Origin: Methanosarcina thermophila TM-1
GTDB taxonomy: Archaea > Halobacteriota > Methanosarcinia > Methanosarcinales > Methanosarcinaceae
DNA length: 64,000 bases
Direction of reading: 5' to 3'
NCBI RefSeq assembly: GCF_000969885.1
Contig: NZ_CP009501.1
Location: forward strand, 2,494,908 to 2,558,907
The notes under the pieces are model-generated. The model was given only the letters and a program-made list of their open reading frames with translations, did no database searches and was not told where the DNA came from. Below, one piece after another: positions 17,896 through 27,343 of this stretch (position 1 is its first letter; the number at the start of each line of letters is the position of its first letter). The translations under genes and the position numbers were made by a program.

Positions 17896-18660
17896 ATGAT
17901 AGAAATCCTCAAAATTCTCTTCAGCATGCCTTTTTTGCTGTATTCATGTTATTCCGATCTTGAATCCCGCATGGTTTCAAATAAGGTCTGGAAATACATG
18001 CTTACAGCAGGCTCGATATTTATATTCTATGAGCTTTTTACCGTGGGGATTTCATATCTTATACAGCTTGTTTTTTCAGGAGTCATTGTTTTTACTGTCG
18101 TTTATATTCTTTTCCAGTTCGGGGCTTTCGGAGGCGGGGACGCGAAGGGGTTGATAGTGCTTTCAATCCTTTTTCCGACCTACCCGGTTTTTAAGATCTC
18201 AGGAGAAATATATCCCCTGCTCGGGCTTCCGCCTGTGGGGCTTTTTACTTTTACGGTGCTCGGGAATGCTCTCCTGCTGACAACAGCTGTCCCGCTAGGA
18301 ATGTTCTGCTACAATCTCCTTCATTTCTCGCCCGAAATGGTCAAAAAACCGCTTTATATGTTCATAGGCTACAGGACTGAGATCTCTTCCCTGAAAAATA
18401 AGAAGCACCTTGGCCTGCTTGAAAAATTTGAGCTTAACGAAACCGGAAGTCTCAAAAGAGGGTTCGCCCGCACAGGACTTAATTTCGATGCAGACCAGAA
18501 ACCTGAACTCGAAGAATATCTGAAAAAAGGGTTGATCGGGAAAGATGTCTGGGTTACTCCAGGTCTGCCGTTCATGCTTTCAATTACAGCGGGCTTTATA
18601 GCCGCAGTTATTTTTGGAGATTTGATCTTTTATACGGTTATACACCTTATAACAGGTTAA
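17896..18660 (+). CDS. Prepilin/prearchaellin peptidase (A24 aspartic protease family)
   Basis: 254 residues with about six hydrophobic segments. The two catalytic aspartates are visible: 'CYSDLESRMVSN' near residue 21 and the GxGD-type 'FGGGDAKG' near residue 82. It would cleave the signal peptides of type IV pilin-like precursors at the cytoplasmic face of the membrane. A hydrophilic insertion (about residues 160-220) lies between the last membrane segments. Homologues of the pilus ATPase and platform lie 5-8 kb upstream, so they may serve one system although they are not one operon. Confidence 0.85.
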   Translation: MIEILKILFSMPFLLYSCYSDLESRMVSNKVWKYMLTAGSIFIFYELFTVGISYLIQLVFSGVIVFTVVYILFQFGAFGGGDAKGLIVLSILFPTYPVFKISGEIYPLLGLPPVGLFTFTVLGNALLLTTAVPLGMFCYNLLHFSPEMVKKPLYMFIGYRTEISSLKNKKHLGLLEKFELNETGSLKRGFARTGLNFDADQKPELEEYLKKGLIGKDVWVTPGLPFMLSITAGFIAAVIFGDLIFYTVIHLITG

Positions 18661-18736
18661 CAGAGCAATTATTGTTTTCACTCGATTTAGCCTGCTGCTA
18701 GCCAGATTCATTTTAAGAGAATCTCTTTTTAGAAAC

Positions 18737-19324
18737 TTACCTCTTCTGTACAACAAGCAGTCCGTAAAGCATTGTCTCAGGGACAGGCGGATTTTCAGGC
18801 GTGCCTCTTGCAATCCTTTCTTCAGGATAGCCCAGGTTTTCGCAGGTATAGAGTTCGGCTTCAATGCCCAACTCCTTCAGGACTTCCGCGACCTCAAGCG
18901 AGCCGAAATTCTCATCCGGCAGAAGAAATATATTTCTTCCATTCTTCAATTCCCGGATTAGTTCGGCTTTTGCAGGCTCGGGGTCTCTGCCATGGGCTGT
19001 AATTGCACAGAGATTTGTCAGGTTCACCCTGGTACGCGCACAGGCTACCTGCATTGAAGAAATTCCCGGAATCACCTTATCCTTCTCCCCTGCGAATTTT
19101 CCAAGCCCTGAAAACATTGGATCGCCTGTGGACAACACAACTGCATCTGCTGGCAGGAGATGAAGCGATTTGTAGTCCTTAATCGGTTTTGCTTCACAGT
19201 TAATGTATTTCTCAGCAATTTCAAGGGCTCTTTTTGAGCCATAAACCACAGAGGCTTTCCTTATGGCTTCTATTCCTTCTTCCGTGAGCATCCCCGGTCC
19301 AACTCCGACTCCTACCACAATCAT
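18737..19324 (-). CDS. cbiE: Cobalt-precorrin-7 (C5)-methyltransferase CbiE
   Basis: 195 residues. The tetrapyrrole methylase start 'IVVGVGVGPGMLT' and the SAM-binding 'STGDPMFSGLG' and 'VIPGISSMQ' motifs are present; length fits CbiE without a fused CbiT. It methylates C5 in the anaerobic cobamide pathway. It follows cbiD by 70 bp on the same strand. The cofactor is needed by the methylamine corrinoid proteins encoded at 29-32 kb. Confidence 0.88.
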   Translation of the reverse strand: MIVVGVGVGPGMLTEEGIEAIRKASVVYGSKRALEIAEKYINCEAKPIKDYKSLHLLPADAVVLSTGDPMFSGLGKFAGEKDKVIPGISSMQVACARTRVNLTNLCAITAHGRDPEPAKAELIRELKNGRNIFLLPDENFGSLEVAEVLKELGIEAELYTCENLGYPEERIARGTPENPPVPETMLYGLLVVQKR

Positions 19325-19394
19325 TATTTTTCCCCTTTACCTGTCTATTTTAAGCTTTTCCATTCTTTCGTTTTAATTTTTCAGTAATTCCTGC

Positions 19395-20414
19395 TTAACT
19401 TTCTCTTTTGCTGTCCATGAGGACCGAGCCATCCCTGTCAATTACCACGATTCTTGCACCCTTCCCTTTTTCTATAGCCATCTCGAAGGCTTCTTTCAGG
19501 CGTGGGTGTTCAGGCTCTTTCTCAAGCATCTCGACAACAGTTGCATATCCGCTGCCTTCAAGCATATCAGGGTTTCCCCATTTAAGGGCAAGACCGGGAA
19601 GTCCACAAATAATTACATCGCCAGAGGCATATTCAAGCCCTTCCGAAATCCTGCTTCCGACCATAACAACGGTGTAATCAGGGAAAAGCATATGGGAATA
19701 GCGCATTCCTACCCTGCCTGTGGTCAGGACAACTTTATCTGTACAGCGAATAAGGTCTCCTTTCATCTCTCCAAGATGGTCATTCCAGGGCTCAACAAAA
19801 CCTGTGCTCCCAAGTATGGAGATTCCGCCTTCCACACCTATCCTGCTGTTCAGGGTTTCCTTTCCGATCTTTTCCCCATCCGGAATTGAGATTATAACCT
19901 CGGCTCCTTTCAAACCCAGCTCATCTACGGCTTCCTTCACTGCTGCCTTTATCTGTTCCATTGGCTTCGGGTTAATAGCTGGCTGACCTTTTGGAACCTG
20001 GAGCCCGTCCCTTCTAACAATTCCTATGCCTTTTCCTCCGAGAATGCGGATTCCTTCGGATTCCCTGGCTTCGCCCACAAATTCAAGTCCCCGGGTAATG
20101 TCTGACTCATGATCGTTCTGAATCTTTTTTACAACTGCACGCCCCTGTGAGGCTTCGCTGACCTCAAGCTTAGCTCTCAGTCCAATAGGGGTGGGGACGG
20201 ACACGCTGTCAACTGTTTTCCTGAGAGAAAGAACAGCGGCTTTTGCAGCAGCACTTGCTGTGGTTCCTGTAGTGTATCCTCTTTTGAGAACAGATCCATC
20301 ACTTAGAACCACAACCATCCCGGATGCTACTTTTTTTTCAAGTTCTTCCCTGGGAATGCCGGCGCGGAGAATCCATTCCTCAGGAATCTTGAAATTGTTA
20401 ACAGGATCTATCAT
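19395..20414 (-). CDS. cbiD: Cobalt-precorrin-5B (C1)-methyltransferase CbiD
   Basis: 339 residues. '[17 protein letters not shown]' is the CbiD N-terminal signature, and 'GITRGLE'-like, '[10 protein letters not shown]' and '[10 protein letters not shown]' motifs support it. It transfers a methyl group to C1 during anaerobic corrin synthesis. It is the first gene of a cbiD-cbiE unit. The leader contains a large inverted-repeat element (20635-20765). Confidence 0.9.
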   Translation of the reverse strand: MIDPVNNFKIPEEWILRAGIPREELEKKVASGMVVVLSDGSVLKRGYTTGTTASAAAKAAVLSLRKTVDSVSVPTPIGLRAKLEVSEASQGRAVVKKIQNDHESDITRGLEFVGEARESEGIRILGGKGIGIVRRDGLQVPKGQPAINPKPMEQIKAAVKEAVDELGLKGAEVIISIPDGEKIGKETLNSRIGVEGGISILGSTGFVEPWNDHLGEMKGDLIRCTDKVVLTTGRVGMRYSHMLFPDYTVVMVGSRISEGLEYASGDVIICGLPGLALKWGNPDMLEGSGYATVVEMLEKEPEHPRLKEAFEMAIEKGKGARIVVIDRDGSVLMDSKRES

Positions 20415-20544
20415 GGAAGAATACTCGGAGGTTTTTTATTATAAATGTATTGACGTGAAAATCAGAAATGATATCAACTAATTTCCGGGAGAAGCCTTGC
20501 CGTACTTCAAAAGGAAGATCACTGAGTCTCGTCAGAAGCTAAAC

Positions 20545-20616
20545 CCTGAACCAATTAAAAGCTAAAGAATCATAGAAAAAACCTGAACCAATTAAAACTA
20601 ATGAATCATAGAAAAA
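20545..20616. repeat. Two-copy 37-bp tandem repeat
   Basis: The unit beginning 'cctgaaccaattaaaa' and ending 'gaatcatagaaaaaa' occurs twice, with few differences, upstream of cbiD. Confidence 0.75.
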
Positions 20617-20634
20617 AGTGTATAGAAAAGAGGT

Positions 20635-20765
20635 GGCATCATTCCAGGATCGGGGGATTTGTTTTTCGGAAATGGGGTTTTATCCTGGATTCTGGAACGA
20701 TTGGGGGCGTTCCTTTCGGGATTTTTGGGGTTGGTGTGTGAAAAATAGCCTTGTGGAATGATGCC
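20635..20765 (-). ncRNA. 131-bp inverted-repeat element, possible structured leader RNA of cbiD
   Basis: Twelve-base perfect inverted repeats (ggcatcattcca at 20635-20646 and its complement at 20754-20765) close the element. A second inverted pair (ccaggat 20645-20651 / atcctgg 20682-20688) lies inside, and the rest is strikingly G-rich on the plus strand (C-rich on the minus). On the minus strand a TATA-like 'tttatataac' near 20818-20827 could start a transcript running through it into cbiD. It might equally be a small mobile element. Confidence 0.4.
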
Positions 20766-20990
20766 TATTCGGATGCCAGAACTTACCTGACACCAAGTAC
20801 TAAATCATAAGTTATGTTATATAAATTTTAGGGAACCCAGAACATTTTTTTATATAAGAGTACATCAGCTGATTATTGAGATTACACTTATATGTTATTA
20901 TATACTTGTGTAGATCAGGTTTATGATTATGTTTCTAACTCGACGGAGCAGATATCTCTTTAGAATCCAGTTACCTTACTTAAAGTAATT

Positions 20991-22928
20991 TTACTGGATT
21001 CTTGCAAACATGCGGTCCAGTTCTTCTTTCGTAAATGTGATCACAGTTGGCCTGCCGTGTGGGCAAGAGTAGGGGTTTTCAGCCTTTTTAAGCTGCTCTA
21101 TGAGTTCCTCCATCTGCCCTGGGCTGCAGGCTGCTCCCGCTTTGATTGCAGCCCTGCATGCAAGGGTTTTGCAGACTCTTTCCGAAATTCCTGTATCCTT
21201 TTTAACTCTCCCTGAGGCTAGAAGATCAGAGATTACATCATGAATAATTTCCGAACCTTCGAGCCGTCCGAAAACCTCAGGCACGAAGGTAATCACATAT
21301 GTATTATCTCCAAACTCTGAAATCCCGAAACCGTAGTCTTCAAGATAGGGAATATATTCTTCCATAAGCACTTTTTCTTTAGGGGTAAGATCTATTGTTA
21401 CAGGTGTGATTAGCTCCTGCACCCTGGATTTTTTCATTCTTAGGATCTGCTCGTAAAGAATTCGTTCATGAGCAGCATGCTGATCAATAAGCACCAGGTC
21501 TTCCCCTTTTTCGGCAAGAATATACAGCCTAGAGAATTGCCCAATAACCCGCAAGTCTTCAAGAGAACCCTTATTTGTTTCCGGTTCTTTCCTGTTTTCA
21601 GGATTTCTATCGTCCGGAATTCCCTGTATTCCATCCTTAGAGGTAAAGTTCAGCAACCGTTCAGATTTTTTCAATTTCCTTTCAGTATCTTTTACTGGAT
21701 AGGAGTATCTTTCAGCTTTTTCTCTCAGAGCTCCGCCGCTTTCAGGAAAGTTGGAGATCTCATGAGTACACTTTGTCTTTCCGGTCGCGCTTTTTCCAAA
21801 AATTTCCGCAGCTTCTGAGACCTGCAATCTATCCGAAGATTCTGAAATTTCGAAGGTTTTTTGAACCCGATCTTTTCTTTTCCTGATCTCGGGTACAAGA
21901 TTACTTTCAGAAAGCACCTTCTCAATTGCAAGTGTGATCGCATCTCCAATCTCTTTTTCCCGGCTGAAGCGCACTTCGGCTTTACGGGGATGAACATTCA
22001 CATCCACTTCCCTGGGATCAATAACAAGCGAAAGCACTGCCACCGGATAGCGTTCTTTTGGAATTCTGGTGTAATATCCTTCACGGACAGCTTTATTGAT
22101 AGCTCTTGAGATCACCGGACGGGTATTTACGAAAAAGAAAAGCTGGTCACTATCTCTTCGCGTGATTTCGGGTTTTGAGATATATCCCCTGATCTCAAAG
22201 TCTTCTGTCCTGTACTCCAGGGGAAGCATTGAACGCGCTGTATCTGGTCCAAGCAGGTTTACAATACTTTTAAAAGGGTCGCTTGAACCCGCATTTCTTA
22301 TGACTGGTTTTCCATCGCTCAGCAGGGTGAAAGAAATCTCCGGGTTTGCCAGGGCAAGACGCATGACCGTATCGGTAATATGGGCAAGCTCAGTACGGTC
22401 GCTTTTGAGATATTTCTGCCTTGCAGGTGTATTGTAAAACAGATCTTTTACATGTACGGATGTACCCGGAGCCGTGCCCGCATCCGAGGTTTCCAGTACT
22501 TTTCCCCCATGGATCACTATCTTTGTGCCTGTAATTTCTTCCTGCTGCCGGGTAAGAATTTCTACTTTTGCAACGGCTGTAATAGACGAAAGCGCTTCTC
22601 CCCTGAAACCCATTGTGGAAATAGTATCAAGGTCTTCGATAAACATGATCTTGCTCGTTGCATGTTTTTTATATGAGAGCAGGGCATCTTCCCGGCTCAT
22701 CCCGCAGCCGTTGTCTCTGACAAGGATCGAACGTTTTCCACCTTTTTCAATTTCGATGCGGATTTCCGTAGCTCCAGCATCGATTGAATTGTCTATTAAT
22801 TCCTTTACTACTGATGCAGGACGCTCTATTACTTCTCCTGCTGCAATTTTATTTATAGTATCTTTATCAAGGATTCGGATTCTATTTCCCTGAACTTTTT
22901 CCTTCCCTTCAGGATATTCTTTCTTCAT
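20991..22928 (-). CDS. mutL: DNA mismatch repair protein MutL
   Basis: 645 residues. The N-terminal GHKL ATPase has 'EVIERPASVVKELIDNSIDAG', 'DNGCGM' and 'TMGFRGEALSSI'. The C-terminal domain carries the endonuclease motif 'DQHAAHERILYE' together with 'ACRAAIKAG' and 'CPHGRP', so this is a nicking-competent MutL, unlike E. coli MutL. A charged linker of about 120 residues separates the domains. It lies 99 bp after mutS on the same strand, forming a mutS-mutL unit. Both are of bacterial type and found in few archaea, so ancient lateral transfer is likely. Confidence 0.95.
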   Translation of the reverse strand: MKKEYPEGKEKVQGNRIRILDKDTINKIAAGEVIERPASVVKELIDNSIDAGATEIRIEIEKGGKRSILVRDNGCGMSREDALLSYKKHATSKIMFIEDLDTISTMGFRGEALSSITAVAKVEILTRQQEEITGTKIVIHGGKVLETSDAGTAPGTSVHVKDLFYNTPARQKYLKSDRTELAHITDTVMRLALANPEISFTLLSDGKPVIRNAGSSDPFKSIVNLLGPDTARSMLPLEYRTEDFEIRGYISKPEITRRDSDQLFFFVNTRPVISRAINKAVREGYYTRIPKERYPVAVLSLVIDPREVDVNVHPRKAEVRFSREKEIGDAITLAIEKVLSESNLVPEIRKRKDRVQKTFEISESSDRLQVSEAAEIFGKSATGKTKCTHEISNFPESGGALREKAERYSYPVKDTERKLKKSERLLNFTSKDGIQGIPDDRNPENRKEPETNKGSLEDLRVIGQFSRLYILAEKGEDLVLIDQHAAHERILYEQILRMKKSRVQELITPVTIDLTPKEKVLMEEYIPYLEDYGFGISEFGDNTYVITFVPEVFGRLEGSEIIHDVISDLLASGRVKKDTGISERVCKTLACRAAIKAGAACSPGQMEELIEQLKKAENPYSCPHGRPTVITFTKEELDRMFARIQ

Positions 22929-23027
22929 TGCTTTACTCCGTCCAAATTAGAAAGGTTTTATCGTGTATCCTTTAATCGACCCTTCAATAAGCAGCTTTTC
23001 AGTTCATTGGGTTTACTCAGAGTTTTT

Positions 23028-25730
23028 TCAATTGAGTAATTTTTTCAGCTCATAAAGCTTATTCAGAGCCTCTATTGGTGTTATTTCTTCCACATTCAAC
23101 TTTTTTAGAGCAGCTTCTACGGGGCTGGGTCTGTTTGCTTCTAATTGATTTCCACTGCTGCTTCCGGGATCAAAAAGCAACATCTGGGTATAACGTGCGG
23201 ATGATCTGCTTTTTCTCTTTTTCCCATTCTCGCCATCTTCGGCTTCTTCAAGCACGTTTTCTCTTTCGAGTTCCTTAAGAATCTCATTTGCTCTTTCGAT
23301 CACCTTTTCCGGGACGCCAGCAAGCCTTGCAACATGGATTCCGTAACTCTTATCTGTTGCACCTGGCACGATCTTTCGCAGGAAGACAAGTTCGTGACCC
23401 TCTTCTTTTACTGCAATATGGTAGTTTTTTACCCTTTTTAATTTCTTTTCGAGCGATGTAAGCTGGTGGTAATGGGTTGCGAACAGTGCCCTCATTCCAA
23501 CTTTTCCTCTGTTATGCAGGAATTCCACAACGGCTTTTGCGATGCTGTATCCGTCATAGGTACTTGTTCCCCTGCCGATCTCATCAAGCAGCACAAGACT
23601 TCTTGGGCTTGCATTATTCAGAATATTTGCAAGCTCTACCATTTCTACCATAAACGTGCTCTGCCCACTTGCAAGGTCATCAAAAGCCCCTATTCTTGTA
23701 AAGACCTGGTCAATAATCCCTATTGAGGCATAGGATGCAGGGACAAAGGAACCTGCCTGAGCCATAATAGCGATAAGCGCAGTCTGTCGCATGTAAGTGG
23801 ATTTACCTGCCATGTTCGGGCCTGTTATCAGCAAAAACTGGTTTTCCTTACAATCCATTTCGGTGTCGTTAGGCACAAAGCCGCTAGACACCGTTTTCTC
23901 AACTACTGGATGCCTTCCGTCCCGTATAAGGATTCTGCAATCGTCAGTAAGCTGGGGTCTTACATAATTGTTATTTTCTGCAGTTTCAGCGAAAGCCGCA
24001 AGGACATCAAGCAAACCTGTTCTCTCGGCAACCTCCTGAAGTTCTCTTGAATGGGCTGACAGCATATGCACGATTTCGGTAAAGATTTCATATTCGAGAG
24101 CTATAGCTTTTTCATTGGCAGTCAGGATAAGGCTCTCTTTCTCCTTGAGTTCTGGGGTAAAAAAACGCTCGGCATTTGCCATGGTCTGCTTTCTGATATA
24201 GTCTTCAGGCACCTGGCTGCTATTGGCATTTGTTACCTCTATGTAATATCCGAAAACCTTATTGTACCCCACTTTAAGGGATTTTATCCCGCTTCGTTCC
24301 CTTTCTTTCTGCTGGAAATTTGCAATCCACTGCTTGCTGCTGCTAGCGATATCCCGCAGCTCATCAAGTTCTGCACTGTACCCCGGCTTTATCATACCTC
24401 CTTCACGGACCGAGACAGGCGGGTCGTCAACAATTGCTCGATCTATTGTTTCAGTCAGGTCTTCAAGTTCAGAAAATGATGCAAGTCCGACTGCAATCTC
24501 CTTTAAAAGATCAGACTTGGCTGTCTCCATGAGGGAATCGCGGATAAGAGGCAGGACATCAAGTGATTTCTTCAGGGATATAAGATCCCTTGCGTTTGAG
24601 TTCCCGTACACTATCCTGCCTACGAGACGTTCTATATCCCTTACCTCGGAAAGCCAGCTCCGCAGGTCGTAGCGAAGCAGAGGATTTTCTACCAGTTCTT
24701 CCACAGCATCGAGGCGAAGGTTGATCTTCTCTACGGAAAGCAGAGGCTTCAAAAGCCACTTTTTCAGAGTACGGCTTCCCATTGGCGTTTTTGTGCAGTC
24801 CAGAATGCGATAAAGAGAATTTGCGTCCCCCTCATCCCGCACGTTTTTTACAATCTCAAGATTCCGCAGGGTTACGGAATCAAGAATCATGAATTCGGAG
24901 TTTGAGTAGGTTCTCAATGTATTGATATGTGAAAGCTCCCTCATTTGCGTTGTCTGGGCATATTCAAGAGCAGCCCAGGCTGAATAAATTGCAAAATCCA
25001 GTTTCTCACAGCCCATGCCTTCAAGGGTTGCAACTTTGAAATGTGCTTTCAGTCGCTCTGCGGCTTCCTCGATTTCTGAAACTTGAGGAGCAAATTCTTG
25101 CACAATAGTCTGAGCTTTCAGTCGGTCTGTAAGGTCGGAATTTCCATAAAGGGACGGAGGGAGGATGCATTCGGAAGGCCGCATGCGGGCAAGCTCGCTT
25201 AGAAGCTTTTCAAAGTTTTCCGAGTCCTGAAACTGCGTTGTAAGGAATTCTCCTGTCGAAATGTCCAGAAAGGAGACCCCAAGTTCTATTTCTTTTTTCG
25301 CATTCCTGCTGGACTTTCCGATTTCCCGCCCTGCAACTGCCATCAGGTAATTGTTAGAGGCATCCGAAAACATGGAAGAATCAATTGCCGTGCCGGGTGT
25401 GACCACCCTGACAACTCCCCGCTTTACAACTCCCTTTGCCTGCTTCGGATCTTCAAGCTGTTCGCAAATTGCCACTTTGTACCCTTTATTTATGAGCCTC
25501 GGCAGATAGGTGTCAATTGAATGGTAGGGTATTCCTGCAAGTGGCATTCTCTTTCCAGACCTGTCTTTCCCCCGGGCTGTAAGAGTGATTTCAAGTTCTT
25601 TTGCAATAATTTTAGCATCTTCTCCGAATGATTCGTAAAAGTCCCCCATACGGAAGAAGATCAGGGTGTCAGGATATGCTTTCTTGGCTTCATAATACTG
25701 ACGCATTGCAGGGGTCAACGTTTCTTTCAT
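23028..25730 (-). CDS. mutS: DNA mismatch repair protein MutS
   Basis: 900 residues, full length. The mismatch-binding Phe-x-Glu motif sits in 'MGDFYESFG' near residue 30. Walker A is GPNMAGKST (about residue 640). Walker B 'LVLLDEIGRGTSTYDG' and the 'THYHQLT' motif follow. It recognises mispairs and recruits MutL. The start Met has no strong ribosome binding site. First gene of the mutS-mutL unit. Confidence 0.96.
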   Translation of the reverse strand: MKETLTPAMRQYYEAKKAYPDTLIFFRMGDFYESFGEDAKIIAKELEITLTARGKDRSGKRMPLAGIPYHSIDTYLPRLINKGYKVAICEQLEDPKQAKGVVKRGVVRVVTPGTAIDSSMFSDASNNYLMAVAGREIGKSSRNAKKEIELGVSFLDISTGEFLTTQFQDSENFEKLLSELARMRPSECILPPSLYGNSDLTDRLKAQTIVQEFAPQVSEIEEAAERLKAHFKVATLEGMGCEKLDFAIYSAWAALEYAQTTQMRELSHINTLRTYSNSEFMILDSVTLRNLEIVKNVRDEGDANSLYRILDCTKTPMGSRTLKKWLLKPLLSVEKINLRLDAVEELVENPLLRYDLRSWLSEVRDIERLVGRIVYGNSNARDLISLKKSLDVLPLIRDSLMETAKSDLLKEIAVGLASFSELEDLTETIDRAIVDDPPVSVREGGMIKPGYSAELDELRDIASSSKQWIANFQQKERERSGIKSLKVGYNKVFGYYIEVTNANSSQVPEDYIRKQTMANAERFFTPELKEKESLILTANEKAIALEYEIFTEIVHMLSAHSRELQEVAERTGLLDVLAAFAETAENNNYVRPQLTDDCRILIRDGRHPVVEKTVSSGFVPNDTEMDCKENQFLLITGPNMAGKSTYMRQTALIAIMAQAGSFVPASYASIGIIDQVFTRIGAFDDLASGQSTFMVEMVELANILNNASPRSLVLLDEIGRGTSTYDGYSIAKAVVEFLHNRGKVGMRALFATHYHQLTSLEKKLKRVKNYHIAVKEEGHELVFLRKIVPGATDKSYGIHVARLAGVPEKVIERANEILKELERENVLEEAEDGENGKKRKSRSSARYTQMLLFDPGSSSGNQLEANRPSPVEAALKKLNVEEITPIEALNKLYELKKLLN

Positions 25731-25961
25731 TTTTTACTCACTGTAAGCCTTGAATGTTTCTGCATAAAGTTGTGAATTTTACAAAAAGTTCCGGGTATTT
25801 CAGGACTCCCTGAATACAACCTTATCCTATCAGGGTTTCCTGAAAAATAGCTAGTACTCTCTGGTGCTGGATAGTCAGATGCTATATTTTTTATTAAAAT
25901 CATCCTTCTTATATATATTTAACAATTCGGTGTTGCAAGCCGTCTCGAAGGAGGATTTGCT

Positions 25962-26156
25962 CTGGAAAGGGAAAAACTCATTGAAGTTTGCCCTGTATGC
26001 GGAAACGCAGATTTATACTATGAAGTTGGCGGGTATGCTGGTACAGTTTACCATTGCAAGGAGTGCGGGTATATAGGAGCTTTCGTTATTGAGGCTAATG
26101 AAGAGATGATCGAAAAAATTCGGGAGAAGTATAAGCGTGAAAGATTAATGAAATGA
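25962..26156 (+). CDS. Small zinc-ribbon protein with apparent CTG start, 64 residues
   Basis: An open frame encodes two CxxC knuckles ('CPVCGN' and 'CKECGY', about 18 residues apart), a classic zinc ribbon. A charged helical tail follows ('EEMIEKIREKYKRERL'). No ATG, GTG or TTG lies in frame between the upstream stop and the first Cys. A consensus GGAGG at 25950-25954 is spaced seven bases before CTG at 25962, so I place the start there. An adjacent TTG is out of frame. Functional class is unknown; zinc ribbons of this size often bind nucleic acid or act as protein adaptors. Confidence 0.6.
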   Translation: MEREKLIEVCPVCGNADLYYEVGGYAGTVYHCKECGYIGAFVIEANEEMIEKIREKYKRERLMK

Positions 26157-26164
26157 GCAAAGAT

Positions 26165-26295
26165 AAACAAGACTAATAATATTTATTGATATATAAATCA
26201 TATTAATATATAAAAACACTGATAAATAATATTGATATATAAAATATTGGCATGTAAATAATACTGATATTGATAAATAATATTTTACATACTTG
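26165..26295. repeat. Degenerate AT-only repeats
   Basis: Imperfect copies of a motif like 'gataaataatattgatatata' recur four or five times. This is low-complexity sequence between the zinc-ribbon gene and tRNA-Pro, with no gene visible. Confidence 0.5.
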
Positions 26296-26390
26296 GAAAA
26301 ATTTAACAGTGAGCTAAAAAGCCAATAATGTCGAGAATAATATGGGACAATGAGTAGAGATGTGTCAAAAATAAGACCTAATAAAAATTT

Positions 26391-26468
26391 TGGTGGGGCC
26401 GCTGAGATTTGGACTCAGGTCGCAAGACCCCCAGTCTTGCAGGATGGACCAGGCTACCCTACGGCCCC
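26391..26468 (-). tRNA. tRNA-Pro (GGG anticodon), CCA encoded
   Basis: On the minus strand the acceptor GGGGCCG pairs fully with CGGCCCC, followed by A and an encoded CCA. The anticodon arm CAAGA-CTGGGGG-TCTTG gives anticodon GGG. The T arm is CTGAG-TCCAAAT-CTCAG. The second loop base, U55 (pseudouridine) in nearly all elongator tRNAs, is C here. Otherwise the cloverleaf is intact. Confidence 0.9.
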
Positions 26469-26659
26469 GCAGAGCAGGTTATACTTCTCAATGGCAAATC
26501 TCTTTCTTTGTTTGCCATCGTCAACTATTGTAATCAAATATGTAGTATAAATGAGTATCGGTAGAAGAAAGTCAAGATATTCTCTTTAACCTTTCTTCGC
26601 TTATAATTCGGAATTTACAGATATCACTATCTCTGGCTTTTCTAACATTACCTGCGCTG

Positions 26660-27244
26660 TCAAGGTTTTTGAAAATCAGCTTCGGAAGGCTTGCTCAGTA
26701 TACTTTTTGCCCGCAGGACTCTCTGGATAATGGTAATGTGGGAAAATACGGCTATCAAAACTAGAGCCCAGCCAAGAAAACCTGAAAGCCCTCCCAAAGC
26801 CAGGATAATCATCCTTTCCGTGCGTTCGGCAATACCGACAGACAGTTTCCGGCAACCTGCGGATTCTGCGCGGGCACGGGTATAGCTTACCAGGAAGGAG
26901 CCAATCAGGGCATAGCCTGCCCATAGCCAGACCTCTATTTGCAGAATTGGGGGGAGAACAAGCCTGCCGTTAACCGCACCTGCGATTATCCCCAGGAACA
27001 CTATGCCATCAGAGTAACGGTCGCAAACCGAATCAAGTACGCCCCCAAAAGGTGTGATCCGATCTTTTGCCCTTGCAACTCCCCCGTCAAGAACATCAAA
27101 GATCCCGCTGAAAAGGATCAGAAGCCCTCCCGCAAAAGGTTTTCCCAGTGTGAATGCTGCTCCTGCAGCCAAGCTAACGGCAAAACCCAGTAAAGTAAGG
27201 GTATTTGGAGACAAGGGAATCAGGCAGGCAAGGGGTATTATCAA
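26660..27244 (-). CDS. CDP-alcohol phosphatidyltransferase (archaetidylinositol-phosphate-synthase-like)
   Basis: At least 194 residues. The catalytic motif D-G-x2-A-R-x8-G-x3-D-x3-D is complete in 'LDGGVARAKDRITPFGGVLDSVCDRYSD'-type order (about residues 51-80; key residues Asp-Gly, Ala-Arg, Gly, Asp, Asp). Several hydrophobic segments follow. It joins an alcohol phosphate head group to CDP-archaeol in the membrane; inositol phosphate is the likeliest acceptor by resemblance. The start is TTG at 27244. The frame reads eleven more family-like codons upstream but meets a stop without a start codon, and the TATA box at 27276-27284 puts transcription start only about 10 bases before this TTG. 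Confidence 0.78.
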   Translation of the reverse strand: MIIPLACLIPLSPNTLTLLGFAVSLAAGAAFTLGKPFAGGLLILFSGIFDVLDGGVARAKDRITPFGGVLDSVCDRYSDGIVFLGIIAGAVNGRLVLPPILQIEVWLWAGYALIGSFLVSYTRARAESAGCRKLSVGIAERTERMIILALGGLSGFLGWALVLIAVFSHITIIQRVLRAKSILSKPSEADFQKP

Positions 27245-27275
27245 TTTTCTTGCGCTGTTCTTGAGTTCGTCAAAG

Positions 27276-27284
27276 ATTTATATC
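27276..27284 (-). promoter_or_regulatory. TATA box of the CDP-alcohol phosphatidyltransferase gene
   Basis: 'gatataaat' on the minus strand lies about 32 bases upstream of the TTG start, suggesting a near-leaderless transcript. Confidence 0.45.
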
Positions 27285-27297
27285 CCATCCTTTTGCC

Positions 27298-27343
27298 AAC
27301 TACATATATAGCTACTTATAAACTACATATATAGCTACTTATA
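27298..27343. repeat. Two-copy 22-23 bp direct repeat
   Basis: 'aactacatatatagctactt' occurs twice in tandem directly upstream of the phosphatidyltransferase TATA box. Confidence 0.8.
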
